Origin: Saturnia japonica
Lineage: Eukaryota; Arthropoda; Insecta; Lepidoptera; Saturniidae
Direction: 5' to 3'
Length of the DNA: 64,000 nt
Assembly (NCBI GenBank): GCA_033032175.1
Contig: CM065324.1
Coordinates: forward strand, 1,736,001 to 1,800,000
The notes beneath the pieces are model-generated. The model had not been told where the DNA came from and did no database searches. It was given only the letters and a program-made list of their open reading frames with translations. Below are positions 11,396 to 23,409 of the stretch, in pieces. Within the stretch, counting starts at the first letter, position 1; the number at the start of each line of letters is the position of its first letter. Position numbers and translations under genes: made by a program.

Positions 11396-11744
11396 TTATA
11401 ATTACTTTTATGTGCGTAAAAAAATAAATTAGTAGATATACACATAGTTAGTCATTTCCACACATCACTACTAACGATAATGCAATAATCCATTCCTTCA
11501 TACATACATCTGTAACGGTTCCAAGTACTACTACTGTTATTACTTCTTCTGTTTGATCTATATCTTCTTCTCGGTCACTCTTGCCATCTACTTTCACGCA
11601 CATTAGTATTGTATTTCTTTTTATTACATCATTCATTTCATATCACCAACGAAGCATTATCTTAAAACGCTATGTAATTAACACGACCTCTTCCAGACTA
11701 ACAATTTCATTAAATCAAAAATACTTCATTAAATTTAGGCTTTA

Positions 11745-11870
11745 ACTTATGAACGTGAAAACACAACCAATGCGATACCGTTTCGGACAAACATGCCAGT
11801 TTACAAGAAAAGCCGGTAAGGAACTCGATCGGGTTTATCAATATTTTTTTTGGGGGCTGCTAGTATATAG
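11745..11870 (+). repeat. Dispersed repeat family F fragment
   Basis: TATGAACGTGAAAACACAAC, TCGGACAAACATGCC and GATCGGGTTTATC match 9826-9925 and 19330-19465. Confidence 0.5.
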
Positions 11871-11884
11871 ATATTGCTTACAAT

Positions 11885-11965
11885 TCATTGTGACTTTTAG
11901 TGGGTATACTGAGTGGGATTCACTTCCAGTTATATTATCATTCACGTAATGATCCACCATATGAA
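11885..11965 (-). repeat. Dispersed repeat family B fragment
   Basis: Reverse copy of the block GGATCATTACGTGAATGAT. Related blocks occur at 3720-3800, 35840-35950, 37050-37130 and 63355-63490. Confidence 0.5.
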
Positions 11966-12074
11966 CACTCTTTAAACAATAAAACTTCATTTACATGTTT
12001 CTTGAATCCATTGTCCAGCGAATTGGTAATGTGCTTATAGGAAGCTTATTGTACAGATTGTTCTGTTCCTGTAA

Positions 12075-12427
12075 TCTATATATTAATACGTGAAGCAAAA
12101 GCCTTCGGAAACTTTTTAAGCGTATTGCGTGCACGGAAGACTATAAGATTTGGCATGGTTAAAGTTTATATGGAGGAGTGCAGAAAGCTAAAATTTATCT
12201 ATAATATTACTAATATATTAAATAAAATAAATTAATACTGCGAATCCTAAATTGACAAGTGCCATTGAACTGATGAACCCTCAAAATATTGACATTGTCA
12301 CTCAACGAAAAGTGACAGCAAGTGATGTAGATAATACTCATTGTTTATAAATACTGCAAATTTCAAACATAAATAGTCTACGATCAAAATGTCGCTGGTC
12401 GAATTTCGACCTTAGGGAGATCGCTAG
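12075..12427 (+). mobile_element. Non-autonomous Helitron, full length
   Basis: Starts TCTATATATTAATACGTGAA after an A and ends TCGCTAG before a T: the TC...CTAG ends and A|T target of Helitrons. No target duplication is expected. A sister copy with the same ends lies at 32024-32385. Internal blocks ATTGACATTGTCACTCAACG and GTCGCTGGTCGAATTTC are shared. It has no coding capacity, so it relied on an autonomous Helitron. Confidence 0.85.
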
Positions 12428-13300
12428 TAGTAATAACAAGTCTTTGCATTTTTCACACATGATTTAAGAAGCATCGAGCCGACGCTTAAGTTCAAAAATA
12501 AAGAGACAGACCCGGGAAAGGATGCCTCGGCCGCAATGATTACAAGATTAGGACCACCCTGGTGGATGGGAGCAACTCTGTAAAAACTGAGCGTTTGATA
12601 TCTACACATGTAAGAAGTATATCATTTGTTTGCTTACTCTATTAACTGACGTAGCTCTGGCCACCGGACGACCTCAGACTGAAATAACTCTTCGAAGATC
12701 AAACACAACAAACTACGACTACTTGGAATAAATCTCTCATTACTCAGATTCAACTTTGTATTGTCGAATAACGTCTCGAGATACTGAAGCTAGACTTAAC
12801 CTGACTCAGAATTGTACGTTGCTTGCAACTTCTGGGGACACGTAGTGGAAATTTTGTCACGGTGAGTCGCCTCAGTGTCTTGCGGTCAGTGTACAGTGAC
12901 TAGGTATAGTGTCTTTCGTCTTGATTTATTGACCAAACACACAAGACCAACTGACGAGCCAAGCCATTATTGGCGTCGTATAAATCACAACGCTTTGTAA
13001 TTCTGCATTCGACTAGCTTAGTGGATTAGCTTGTAAAATTACCTCCTGTAAATAGTAATGGTCCATTACTGTCGATGGATCTTCAACTCTCGATTGTCGA
13101 CGCTGTTCTTGGTACTGTAATTATTAACATTAGATTAATTCAACTACCTATTTTGTTTTTTTTAAACATAAATTTTCTTAATTTCGCTTTTTCTGCAAAC
13201 TGAATGCATTCCTATATGCGACGCAAAATATTCAGGCATTTGAAATATTTATTTTCGTTTAATTTTAGAGTCCCTAAATTAGCAATCTCAGTGATACCTG
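12428..13300. other. No gene confirmed; possible old exon with donor near 12870
   Basis: Sequence of mixed composition without transposon ends. TTGTCACGGTGAGTCGCC at about 12855-12872 resembles a splice donor, and the surroundings are less AT-rich than the flanks. No reading frame supports an exon. Confidence 0.25.
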
Positions 13301-13530
13301 TCCACACATGGCTCGAACAACCATTTACAAAAAGGAGAGAAAACGCCGGCCAAGACACAATCCCGCAGTTTCATCTCGGCACGGAAACAATTCTTTACAT
13401 CATATATTTTCCGTAACGTGAAGTTTTGGAAATGTCTCTCGGCCAGTGTGTTTCCTCCTTCCTACAACATGCGAGTCCTTCGAACGTGAAGAGACATTTG
13501 AGCATGCCGGCATTAAGGCGACGACTGACG
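13300..13530 (+). pseudogene. LINE RT C-terminal fragment, family L
   Basis: Translations in more than one frame resemble the RT tail at 26040-26408, around TTCCGTAACGTGAAGTTTTG and CAGTGTGTTTCCTCCTTCC. Frameshifted and short. Confidence 0.5.
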
Positions 13531-14029
13531 ATCAATTGATCAAGGGATTTACCCTTGGTCAAGTTCCATAAAGTTCGAAGACACCATTAAGAATTATATA
13601 TAGTCAATTATTACAGATAATGATGTTAAAAGGTATGTATATGTACTCTAAAACAAGTTAGCACTCGATTGTAGAGTTGTGCAATCAGAGACCGGTCGCG
13701 GTCGACGCAGCCGGCAAGGTCCCACGAATTATAATATTGCGAAATGGACGGACGACGACTTCGTGACATCGTAAATGAACGTAATGTGTGTACGTCCCTG
13801 ACACAAAGGGGGGTTCCAAACACCCTAATACTCCCATAAACACTCGACTCTTTTACTTATGAATTTAATCCGCTATAGTTTCAAACAGTAACTGCAGTTA
13901 TTTAATCGGAATAATTTAACCCATTCAATTTCTAAGTTGGCAAATCCAGTACCACGGTAACTAACCGTGCAATATTAAATGACCATAAGACATACAACTA
14001 ATAAAACAAAACATTGAAAATTTCTACTC
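13531..14029. other. No gene recognised
   Basis: No supported feature. Confidence 0.35.
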
Positions 14030-14130
14030 GGGGCAACCTGACTGATGAAACAGCTCGTCCACCCTATAGAAGATCGCAGCCAATTAACTCTGTATGTTGT
14101 TTTTAGAGCTCCTCGATGGGTAATTAAACT
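14030..14130 (+). repeat. Family D retroposon fragment
   Basis: CTACTCGGGGCAACCTGACT and AGAAGATCGCAGCCAA match 20850-20900. Confidence 0.6.
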
Positions 14131-14534
14131 ATACATACAAACTATAGACAATGCTTCTACTTATGTAGTACACAAAAAATGGAAAGAACATAAAAAACAT
14201 TATACGTTATTTTTGTTGTGAGAACGAAATTAATATATATTTTGAGTTTTATTGACGTGCAACCATGACACTGTATAATGCGTGAATAAGAAAATTGTGG
14301 CAATTACCTGACTTTAATATTGCCAAAATAGAAAGCGGGTAACGCATCCTACACTTATAAAAACATCATAACCTTGCAACATAATTTTGTATAATGTTTT
14401 TCACTGTTGGCAATCTCTCTCACAAGTATTACGTCTGTGAACACATGTAAGGCCGATAAAAAAAAGGATTTCAATAAACCTTTGTCCCTCTGTCGCGGTT
14501 TCTCGCAACATTCCTGCCTGCTACATACAGGTGA
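14131..14534. other. No gene recognised
   Basis: AT-rich spacer between repeat fragments. Confidence 0.4.
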
Positions 14535-14722
14535 AGCAATGGTGGCTCAGTGCTAGCCTGTACGGACAAGTAACAAAACTGCCGCCAAACATCTATAGGT
14601 ATGTTCCGGCAGCTGCACTTGAGAGCCAGTCCTTCCACAAAGCTTGGTATGTAACCATCTTGGACCACATCGTCACTTAAGATCAGATGAGATTGTGGCC
14701 ACACAACGTATAACGATAAAAA
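14535..14722 (+). repeat. SINE-1 copy with internal deletion
   Basis: The tRNA-like head GGTGGCTCAGTGCTAGCCTG is joined, after a deletion, to the tail GGCAGCTGCACTTGAGAGCC and ends ACGATAAAAAAGG like the copy at 26766-27063. Confidence 0.65.
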
Positions 14723-15200
14723 AGGTGTTCAGACGAATCCGCATTCCGTGACTGCAACGTCGCACGTGAAGATATTTTAAAGAGACATTCGCAAAAATTT
14801 GCTATTAAAATAAATGTTTCCAAATATAAACAGACAAGGGCACGAATGGCTGTTACATAAATCAAACATGTTATAACTTGTTACTTAACGTCGTATACGA
14901 TACGTGATATTACGTCACGATAAGCGATAAGTGATTGTGCCAAGTTCAACTTCGATTTAACTAGAACTAAATAAATTTGATAACAATTTACTATTTATTT
15001 AATTTATAATATATGATTTTTATTACAAACTAGCTGTGTTCGCTGCTGCGCTTGCGTGGAATACAGAATGCCGTCAATCGAGCTCACGCTCGAATCCTAC
15101 TACTACCCCCGATTCCGGTTATTTTAAAAACCAAATTGTAGGTAAATCTTACAAGGTACGACACTTATTATGCTCGATAATATGCTCTCGTTGACTTTTT
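14723..15200. other. No gene; Helitron-like trace near 15030
   Basis: ACTAGCTGTG at about 15030 is the reverse of the CACAGCTAGT ends of Helitrons at 21211 and 31770. The rest is unassigned. Confidence 0.3.
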
Positions 15201-15243
15201 TATTTTAAATTTTTTAAGATTTACAATTATAAACTACAATAAT

Positions 15244-15533
15244 TAGATATAGGTATCTCTTATGATTTACTCAGCGTAAGCTATTTAACACCCACAAATC
15301 GTCGTTTTTCCGAATTAATTTTTTTATTTGCGCATAACTCTAATTTTAATCTATAATAAAAGCAGCCTAAGTTACTCCTTGTAACATCAACTATCTACCA
15401 GTGAAAGTGCCGTCAAAATCGGTTCAACCGCTTCGGTTATTACCCGGAACAAACGGATGACGATTTTAAAAATTGCTTTTTCGTTATAAGTTCCGTATAT
15501 ACTTTCATATGCATTATAGGAAAAAGCTATAAG
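15244..15533 (-). mobile_element. Helitron-like element family A, fragment
   Basis: Reverse copy of the repeat at 19474-19860. It shares CTATCTACCAGTGAAAGT, AAAATCGGTTCAACCG and TATACTTTCATATGCAT. The terminal bases are not preserved. Confidence 0.6.
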
Positions 15534-15584
15534 TGTATAGATTTTTATTACGAACTAGGCAAACAAATATAGCATTTAAAAAAC

Positions 15585-15953
15585 TCACAGAAAGGTAAAT
15601 AACCCGCGAATTGAAGCGATGATGGCGGACACCGAGTTGAACGACGTGGGTTCAAATGCTGAAAAAGCCTCAGCTTCATCTTTATGAAACCCTACATTTT
15701 TTTTTATAGTAGCACGGTAAAGTGACTGCACTGTGCCTGATGATAAGCACAGTACAATCCAAAAACAACGGCGACCATCAAGTGATCGGCAAATGCGACA
15801 ACCCAAAAGAGAGTGACGTGTGACGGGTTTCTCGCCATGCCATGCGCACGGTGGCTGCGACCCATTTGGATACAGAACCCTACCACCCACTTTGACTATT
15901 GGATAATATACTCCCGACTGATCCCTAAATGCGATCAAATAAACTTGTGGCAA
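15585..15953 (-). pseudogene. LINE 3' coding/UTR fragment, family L
   Basis: A 122-residue open frame on the minus strand includes SLDGRRCFWIVLCLSSGT, a string recurring in diverged form at 22463-22560 (plus) and 26400-26470 (plus). It is the 3' end of a LINE copy, not a host gene; the length of open frame is by chance. Confidence 0.6.
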
Positions 15954-16209
15954 AAAGCTTAATTATAAAAATATATATATACATCCGACAACGGAGTTGC
16001 AGAAAGAACCCACCAAATATTGAATTATCATAAAAAAACTGAAAGGCAATAATAATAAAAAAATGATTTGTAATATTTTTCGTTATAAATCACAACATGT
16101 ATGTATGTACCTAATACACATTATTAAGAAATAATACACAAGCGCAATTATTTGCACCACAGCGACGACAAAACACAGCTACCTCAATGAAATTTTATTT
16201 CTATACTTT
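15954..16209. other. No gene recognised
   Basis: AT-rich spacer, no feature supported. Confidence 0.35.
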
Positions 16210-16698
16210 ACTAGCCGAGGTCCACGGTTTCACCAGTGTCAAATTTATTCTCGAGAAACTTTCCACTGCGCTGCTTCCAGCGCACCCGTGTAGCCCATTG
16301 CAGATCTCAGTTCCCGCACTTGCAAGTTTCTCGGCGGTTTCCGGCGGGTTTCACGTTCATGGTTACTGTACGAGGCTATCGGGAAATCTGTATACTTCTA
16401 TTAGTAACATACGCATCGGGTACACTACTTATCTAAAACCAGCTGTCCCTCGCAACTTCGTCTGCGTCACATAATGGAAGCTCTCAAAAGGAATAAATTT
16501 TCCCCGTTTTTGCGACATTTTTCTTTGATGCTTCCGCTTCTATTGGTCGTAGCGTGATGTTATATTAGCCTAAATAGCCTTCCTCGATAAATGAGCTATC
16601 TAACGCTAAAATATTTTTTCCATTAGAACCAGTAGTTCCTGAGATTAGCGCGTTCAACCAAATAAACAAACTCTTCAGCTTTATAATATTAGTATAGA
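16210..16698 (-). mobile_element. Composite of Helitron copies, minus strand
   Basis: Read on the minus strand, the 5' end is TCTATACTAATATTATAA starting at 16698 after an A. A CTGG|T end (plus-strand ACCAGCTGTCCC) is at about 16439-16442, a permitted CTRR terminus. Beyond it another Helitron-type 3' end, GGTGAAACCGTGGACC...GGCTAGT, reaches 16210. This fits one element inserted in or beside another. Confidence 0.65.
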
Positions 16699-16999
16699 TT
16701 GTAGAAGAACTATTGCAAAGGGAGGATCCTCCGACCAGACGGGTGTTATGTCTGGCAGGCAGCTGCCCAACGGTTGTAGTCGGGTTCTTGTATATATACT
16801 CAATTGAAGAGTTAATTTCTATTGCGCGATGTAGGATGCGCCGTATGTGGCTCGATAGATGTCGCTGTGTGTCGCTACATAGATAATAATAATACTATTT
16901 AATGTTTTAATATTTATGTCTAACTTTGATGGAGTAACTAATCAAATAAAAAAAATACTACACCGCTCCATAGGGTCGAAAGGTGAAGTTACATAGTTA

Positions 17000-17420
17000 G
17001 GGGCCATCCATAAATTACGTCACACGAATTTCATGATTTTTTGACCCCTCCCCCGTCCTTGTCACAGCTGGTCACATTTGTGAGACCCCCCCCCCCCTAC
17101 CTAGTGTGATGTCACATATTTTGCAATTTTATAATTAGAAATTTATGGCTATGTTCGAGATACAGAAGTCCACTTTAATTTTTTCTCTGATTATTTTGAC
17201 TAGAGGGTTGAGATTTAGTGCAAAGGAGGTTTTGGGGCTTGAATGGAAGGGGAACACATTCTTTCGAGTTTGGGAGGTTTTCGACTAATGTAATTAGATA
17301 TAAAATATAATATTTTGAAAAAATGTGATGTCATAAAATTTGGGACCCCTCCCCACCACAATACCACACTTCGTCGACCCCCTCCCCCCTAAACGTGTGA
17401 CGTAATTTATTGATGGCCCC
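17000..17420. mobile_element. PIF/Harbinger-like MITE
   Basis: Same terminal inverted repeats as 5745-6766 (GGGGCCATCCATAAATTACG and its complement), flanked by TTA at 16997-16999 and 17421-17423. The 421-bp copy lacks the internal reading frame. It lies inverted relative to the other copy: the segment with TTTCATGATTTTTTGACCCC is at the left here and at the right there. Confidence 0.9.
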
Positions 17421-17423
17421 TTA

Positions 17424-17938
17424 TCTCTTTCAGTTATAAAAAAAAAACTCGCAGTTAAAGATATTGGCGCGTTCAAATAAACAAACAATCACTTGAGCCT
17501 TATAATACATATATGCATAGATTAACTAATGATATTATTTAGATACAAAGGGGTAAGGAGTGGGTTGCTCAGCAAACCCTTGAAATTAGACAGTTAATAT
17601 GATTTAAGATGTCGACTGAACAAGCTGTTCTTATTGGTATATTTTACACTTAGATAACAATTTCATCATCATGTCCATTTATGAAGCACTAAAATTTGAT
17701 CCATAAAATCATCACCGCGAAAAAATAATACATGTATATTACACTGTAGGTAGGTCAGGGACAGAGATTTCGAAACTTGTTTGTACGCGCCCCCATTCAT
17801 GAATATATTTTTTTACATTATTGCGTTTCTTCTCTAATTTCTATGTTGTTTACAAGATGTTGTGGATAAAATGATAATATGAAGGAACTACAAACAAAAC
17901 TAAAAGGCCACACCATTAATTGATTATTAAAAAAAAAT
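17424..17938. other. No gene recognised
   Basis: AT-rich; no feature supported between the Harbinger MITE and the mariner. Confidence 0.4.
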
Positions 17939-17940
17939 TA

Positions 17941-19165
17941 TTAGGTCCTTAAATATGAAATTAGCGGTTTATATAGTAAAAGTAAAATGAAAAAAAATAT
18001 TATGAAATTATACATTTAATCAATCGACATATGTGCCATTATTATCTATACACTTTCGCCATTTTAAAGGTAGTTCATCGATTCCATTGCTGAAAAAATT
18101 GTGGGAGCAAGAATCGATAAAATCTTTGAAGGCAGTTTGGACAGCCTCATCGGAATTTAATTTATTTTCCTTGCAAGAATTTGTCCAAATTCAGAATAAA
18201 ATTGTAATCTGTTGGAGCAATGTCCGGCGAATATGGTGGGTTTCGGAGACATTCCAACCGCAGTTCCTCTAATTTAGGACCGTCGGTCGTAAAGTATGGG
18301 GTCTAGCGTTGGTCTGAAGCAGCAGTGGGCTTGAGATATTGACCAGTCTCGGTTGTTTAACGGCCAGCTTTTCCATCATGGTTTGCAATTGTTGACAATA
18401 CAGATCTACCGTTATTGTCTGGACAGATCTTACGAAGCTGTAGTGTATGACACCAGCACTGGTCCCTCAAACACTCACCAGTACCTTTTTCTGAAACGAA
18501 TTTCGCTTGGGACAGGATTTGGCCGGTACTGGGTTCAACTACTGTGTTGAGCGTTTCCGATTGTCGTAAAGGATCCATTTTTCGTCACAGTAACAATACG
18601 ATTCAAAATTCCCTCGTTGTTGTGACGGTTGAGTAATGTAATGCAGAACTCAATAGGTGTTTGTTGGCGTGCTTCAGTCAATATTTTTTTATCACTCACA
18701 CCGAAGCCTGCCGCTAACTCTGATGTGGTTTGCGAATGATCCGCTTCAACGAATCACCTTTGATTCTTCATTTTCAACTAGGGTCTCCGGCCATCCACGG
18801 GGTTTGTTTCGTAGGTCAAAATTTCCAGAACGAAAACGTTGGAACCAAAAACGTACCGTGTTTTCTTTTACAGTAGCTTTCCCATACACATCATTAATCT
18901 TTCGAGCTGATGCTGCAGCGCTGGTGCCACAATATAACTTATATTCGTAAATAAGACGATACTTTAAATTTTCTATTTTGTGAAAAGAACGATGTCAAAG
19001 AAAAATAAAATGGTGCGAAAACAAATGAATCACTAAATTCGAAACAAAAATACACAAGCCTAAATTTGTGATAAATTTGAATTTGGAATTTCTAACCAGA
19101 CGCCAGATATTTGAGATCAAAGTGACCAGTTCAACAAAACACCAATTTCATATGTAAGGACCTAA
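17941..19165 (-). mobile_element. mariner (mori-type) transposon, copy 1, inactive
   Basis: Terminal inverted repeats TTAGGTCCTTA and TAAGGACCTAA bound 1225 bp, with a TA at 17939-17940 and 19166-19167, the Tc1/mariner target duplication. The transposase runs on the minus strand. Recognisable pieces include [20 protein letters not shown] and the antisense of the mariner FRNLDN region. Frameshifts and stops break it into pieces under 80 residues. It is close to copy 2 at 51286-52521 over long stretches. Length is near the usual 1.3 kb. Confidence 0.9.
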
Positions 19166-19329
19166 TATAACCGTTTTATGATTCAATCATCAACACAATA
19201 GAGCAAAATTATATATCTTCATGTGGCTATGATTATTTATTAACCAGATAGCATTGCCACTGATGAAACGGGCTATTTTTGAAAGAAATGTAACATGAAG
19301 ATATTCTATCATTTGAAGTATGTCTTTAT

Positions 19330-19465
19330 TATTCTTTATTCAATTTAGAGGTCCTAAGAAGGCACCTACCTGCGAACGTCAAAACACTACTACCGGTTAA
19401 GACAAACGTCCCTGTCGTCAAGAAATACCTGCAAGAAATTTGATCGGGTATATACCTTTTTTAAC
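19330..19465 (+). repeat. Dispersed repeat family F fragment
   Basis: AACGTCAAAACACTACTACC, GACAAACGTCCCTGTCGTCA and TTTGATCGGGTATATACC: the best preserved of the three copies. Confidence 0.55.
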
Positions 19466-19473
19466 TGCACATA

Positions 19474-19860
19474 TCTATACAATTAATAAAATTGAAGTGT
19501 CTGTTTGTAATTTCAATATAACAGCTTTTTACTAAATTCATATGAAAGTATATACGATGCCTATAAAAAAAAACATTTTTTTTAATGTTGGTTGTCTGTT
19601 TGTTTCGGGTAATCTCCGAAACGATTGGACCGATTTTGACGGGACTTTCACCAGTAGATAGCTGATTTTATAGGGAGTAACATAGGCTAATTTTATTTTA
19701 GAAAAAGTATTAGAGTTCCGCACAAATAAATAAAAACTGGTCATGGTGAATCAATTAGGGCGCTTAAATGGCTTACGATGAGTAAACCATAAGATATAGT
19801 AAATTAATGTAGTACTTAATTGTAGGCATTAAAAAGACCTAAAAAAAAATATTTGAAAAT
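19474..19860 (+). mobile_element. Helitron-like element family A
   Basis: 5' end TCTATACAATTAATAAAATT after an A. The body has CGAAACGATTGGACCGATTT and CACCAGTAGATAGCTGAT, shared with 15244-15533, 24475-24800 and 54420-54757. The 3' CTRR end is not preserved here; in the 24.5 kb copy the body leads to GCGGGCAAAGTTAGT. Confidence 0.6.
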
Positions 19861-20184
19861 TATATTATCACACACTCCGAAAAACCCAAACCGTAAATGT
19901 TAACGCGCGGTATCCTTCAATTGTATATACAGTTTCAGTTTCACGTTTCGAAGTGCGGTAATACAGATTTTTAGGCAAACCCAACCAGTCATTTATACTG
20001 AAATGTATCTATAGAGCAATTTATTTGATTAATGAATCTGTAAAGGCCGAAGACTGTGTACATTGCTATATTTTTGGGGGAAAAATGACATCAGATAAGC
20101 AAACTAGACAAACAGTCGGACGTACAACTGAGCGATTTTAGTAGTAGTACGGCAAAGTGACGGAATTTCGCCTGAAAGTGAGCG

Positions 20185-20300
20185 CGAGGTAGGGCACAGA
20201 GAATTTTATTTTAACATCGCGGCCAAATTATCCTTGTGGTGTCTTCCTGCGGTTAGTAGGGTTTCTAGAACTCCATGGGGTAGGGGGTTTAAGTATGTGT
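20185..20300 (+). repeat. Family D retroposon fragment
   Basis: GGTAGGGCACAGAGAATTTT and GGTTTCTAGAACTCCATGGG match the family D consensus seen at 20790-20960. Confidence 0.6.
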
Positions 20301-20360
20301 CACTCCTTAATCGATGTACGAGTTGTTAATAATATAATATGAGTATAAAATAAAATTTAC

Positions 20361-20416
20361 GAGACGATAATAATATTCTAGTAATAAACGCGTGCGGAGC
20401 CGCGGTGCACCGCTAG
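20361..20416 (+). mobile_element. Helitron 3' end fragment
   Basis: AACGCGTGCGGAGCCGCGG followed by GCACCGCTAG matches the 3' end of the Helitron at 43449-44132 (ends at 44132). The next base is C rather than T. Confidence 0.5.
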
Positions 20417-20789
20417 CTAAAATAGCTAAATTGCTTACAATTCGAAACTTAAGGCCGAATATCTATCTGGCCTGAAACGTAATTCTTCAATACTTTCAAA
20501 ATGTACACATAGATTTCGTGTTGTACAAAACCACTGCATTGTTGTAATATCTTTCAAGGCCGCTTTGAATCAATAAACTTTATCTTTGCTATGTTATAAA
20601 ATGTTATATATTATTTTTACGAGCTCAACTAAATTACTGTAATGCAATCTGTACCTAATTGCATGTAAAATAAAGAGGCATATCCATTAGCAACGTAGTT
20701 GTCACGCCGAACTACAAATCAAGGCGAAAGACCCTAGGCACTTAGATAATGCAATACACCAGAACTTAGCTTACCTATGTTGGGTTGGG

Positions 20790-20960
20790 GAGGTTCAAAT
20801 AGAGGTAGAGCACAAAGAAATTTATTTGGAGCTTTCTCTCTACTCGGGGCAGTCCGTCTGGTGGAGAACCCCTATAAAAGATCGCAGCCAAATAAGTTTG
20901 GTTTCCTGCGATGAGTAGGGATTCTGGAGCTCCTTGAGATAGAGGGGTTGAGGGACAACA
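20790..20960 (+). repeat. Family D retroposon fragment (best plus copy)
   Basis: AGGTAGAGCACAAAGAAATT, CTACTCGGGGCAGTCCGTCT and CTGGAGCTCCTTGAGATAGA follow in order. Same family, inverted, at 1237-1510. Confidence 0.65.
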
Positions 20961-20984
20961 CGACGTACTTATGCGCCTATTTTA

Positions 20985-21211
20985 CATGATTACGAACAAA
21001 AGTTATTTCATCATAAAGACAATTTTTTAAAGTTAAATTTTGCTCTTAATAGTATGTTATTTGTACACATCGTTTAGGAGGTAATGAAAAATTTAAATAA
21101 TTTGTGCTTGCGGGAATAAAAAATTATGATACACTACATGGGTGCGTTGGCGGCGCGGCGCGATGTCTGTCGGATAAAATTAACACAGGTGAAACCGTGG
21201 GGCACAGCTAG
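20985..21211 (+). mobile_element. Helitron 3' fragment
   Basis: Ends GGGGCACAGCTAG before T. The last 200 bp match the Helitron tails at 29540-29776 and 31570-31770, including AAATTAACACAGGTGAAACC. Confidence 0.7.
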
Positions 21212-22265
21212 TCACTATATATTATAACTCAATACAAGGTATCTTTGTGGCAACGCCTTATGAAGATATAAATTTAGGGAGATTAATTTTTAAACATTAA
21301 ATAATGATTCATATATAATTTTAAAGTTGATGTTCCTTGCTATTGTCAAAACAATACCATGAACATATGGAAGTATATTTAACTAATATTCGCACGGGTC
21401 AGCTATTCAGGTCGGTCCTTTGTTATTACAATCGATGATGCGGCACAGAGCAACAAGGTCTGACAATAATTAAATTGCGTATACTTCCTCAAGCGAGCAA
21501 ACACATTTATCTCATTCCATAATCCGAAAAGACAATATTGCGAAAGAGGAAAGTCATCTAAAACTAGTACATCTAGTCGGAAACTGGGGTCACCCTGACC
21601 TTGCGTATCGGGCTATCAGCCGACTTACATTAGCAGATTGTCGCGATATGTTAAATGGATATTCCACGGAAACTTTGTAACAAATACTGCGGTTAAACCT
21701 CATAATAATTAATACATAATTATATAACTATTGAAAGAACTATATATATGTGATTAATGCTAAATATCATTAAACCAAAATCAAATAAAAATCTGTGGTT
21801 GGTAGAACACGACAATCGGCGAGTAATTTAAGTATATTATTGAGTAATATTGCTCTATATATAAAAAGCCTAAATCAACACAAATCTGGAAAAAGTAATT
21901 GTTTATTTATTTAATTTTCCCTTTGGAAAACTAATCTTTTTTGTCTGTTAGTCACGTGGTTTGAAACGTACATTGGAAAACGTGACGTCACCATTCAGGA
22001 AACTTGTCACTGTTATCATACAAAATGACATATAAAAAGATTGATGACGTCGCGGGACCATAATGCAGCGTTTTTGTTACGTATTTTTTATTTACATTAA
22101 AAAATATTTTTAATTTCTTTTTAGGGTGTATTATTAAAAAGAAATGATTCATATGTGTTTATTTTCAACATATAAATTGTTTAAAACAATTTTCCAAAAG
22201 TTAACAACTCCCGGATCGCGACCACCGTACATCAGGGGTGTAACACGCTCTATAGTAGCACGCGT
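21212..22265. other. No gene; two CRE-like sites
   Basis: No exon recognised. A perfect TGACGTCA lies at 21983-21990, and TGACGTCG begins at 22045 with TATAAAAAG just upstream. Function unknown. Confidence 0.3.
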
Positions 22266-22269
22266 AGGA

Positions 22270-22380
22270 TCACTCGGTTTATAATTTATATTCAGTAAGC
22301 AGTAGTCCAGTAACCAAGCGGAGTGGTAGAGACCTGTAATCCACTTAATGATAATTAATCCCTTCACAGTGACTCTTTTT
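22270..22380 (-). repeat. Dispersed repeat family H fragment
   Basis: CCAGTAACCAAGCGGAGTGG recurs diverged at 54270 (CCAGTAATCAAGCGGATTGG) and 43340. Class unknown. Confidence 0.5.
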
Positions 22381-22429
22381 TGGATTGTTACGTCCCGGGA
22401 TCAACCAGTGTATATCCATCTGCGGAGAC

Positions 22430-22565
22430 GCTCGCAGGTCGGCATGACAGCAACAACCGCCAATGGATTGTAGATCACTCGATGGTCACCGTTTTTTTTG
22501 GATTGTTCTGCGCTTACTCCATCATGAACAGAGCCGTAACATAACTGTGCTTCTACAAAAAAAGT
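22430..22565 (+). repeat. LINE 3' fragment, family L
   Basis: GGCATGACAGCAACAACCGC, TCGATGGTCACCG and TGGATTGTTCTGCGCTTA align with 26370-26460, ending in an A run as a retroposon should. Confidence 0.65.
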
Positions 22566-22779
22566 ATCCATCTATTTGTATTGGTATTTTTATGCAATTC
22601 TTTTGTTTTTCTTATGCAATGACTCTTAACCGTGGTAATACAAAAAAATCTCTATCTATTTGTACTGTTCTGTATGCTAAAAATTTTATGTAAGTCTTTT
22701 TTTTTCTCATGCAATATCTAATGTTTTTCAGTTTGATACATTGTCAGAAATTGAAGTATTGAAGTATTCAATATCGTTT

Positions 22780-23040
22780 TTTCTCCTCCGGGATGAAAAG
22801 TTCACTTTTACTCCCTGTCACGCGGGACAAAAGTACCCGATTCTCTCCCGGTGATACTTTACTTTATCTCCCGGTAACCTAGCAACTGCGTGTTTATATA
22901 TAAAGAGTACATATACAAACTTTTTCATCCCGGTTAAGAAAAAAATTGTAAACGCACCTAGGGAGAAAAGTATGACATCCCCACCCGCGATTGTCACCCG
23001 TCCGCGTTGAATGTCCTACTTTTCTCCCTCGGTGCGTAAT
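22780..23040. repeat. Cluster of nested inverted repeats
   Basis: One pair is CCGGGATGAAAAGT near 22790 against ACTTTTTCATCCCGG at about 22919-22934. A second is CGCACCTAGGGAGAAAAGTA at 22953-22972 against TACTTTTCTCCCTCGGTGCG at 23017-23036. The motif TTCTCCC recurs between. Probably a fold-back MITE; its ends and target duplication were not resolved. Confidence 0.6.
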
Positions 23041-23409
23041 ATACTATTTTTTTTTATGTAAGTGTTTCGTCAGTAGAAACCTACAGTAAATAATAAATGT
23101 TAATACTTTTAAACAGGTTTACGTTTGTATTGCAATACTGTTGAAGTCCTTCACGCACGGCTTCGGTGTCAATCAGTTCATATACCTATAGTACAATACA
23201 GTCATATAATAAACTAATATCTGGGCGACCGAGCTATACTCGGTGTCTTTTATACAAAAAAAAATAAAAACAGTAAAAGTATTAGTAATTACAATTAGTA
23301 TTGTTATTTACGAAATAGCTACTATCCACAGCCTACCAATAGTTATAATTAATATTTAGTGGTGTATCCCTTATTTTCAATAACAGCACTGCAACGACGT
23401 GGCATTGAT

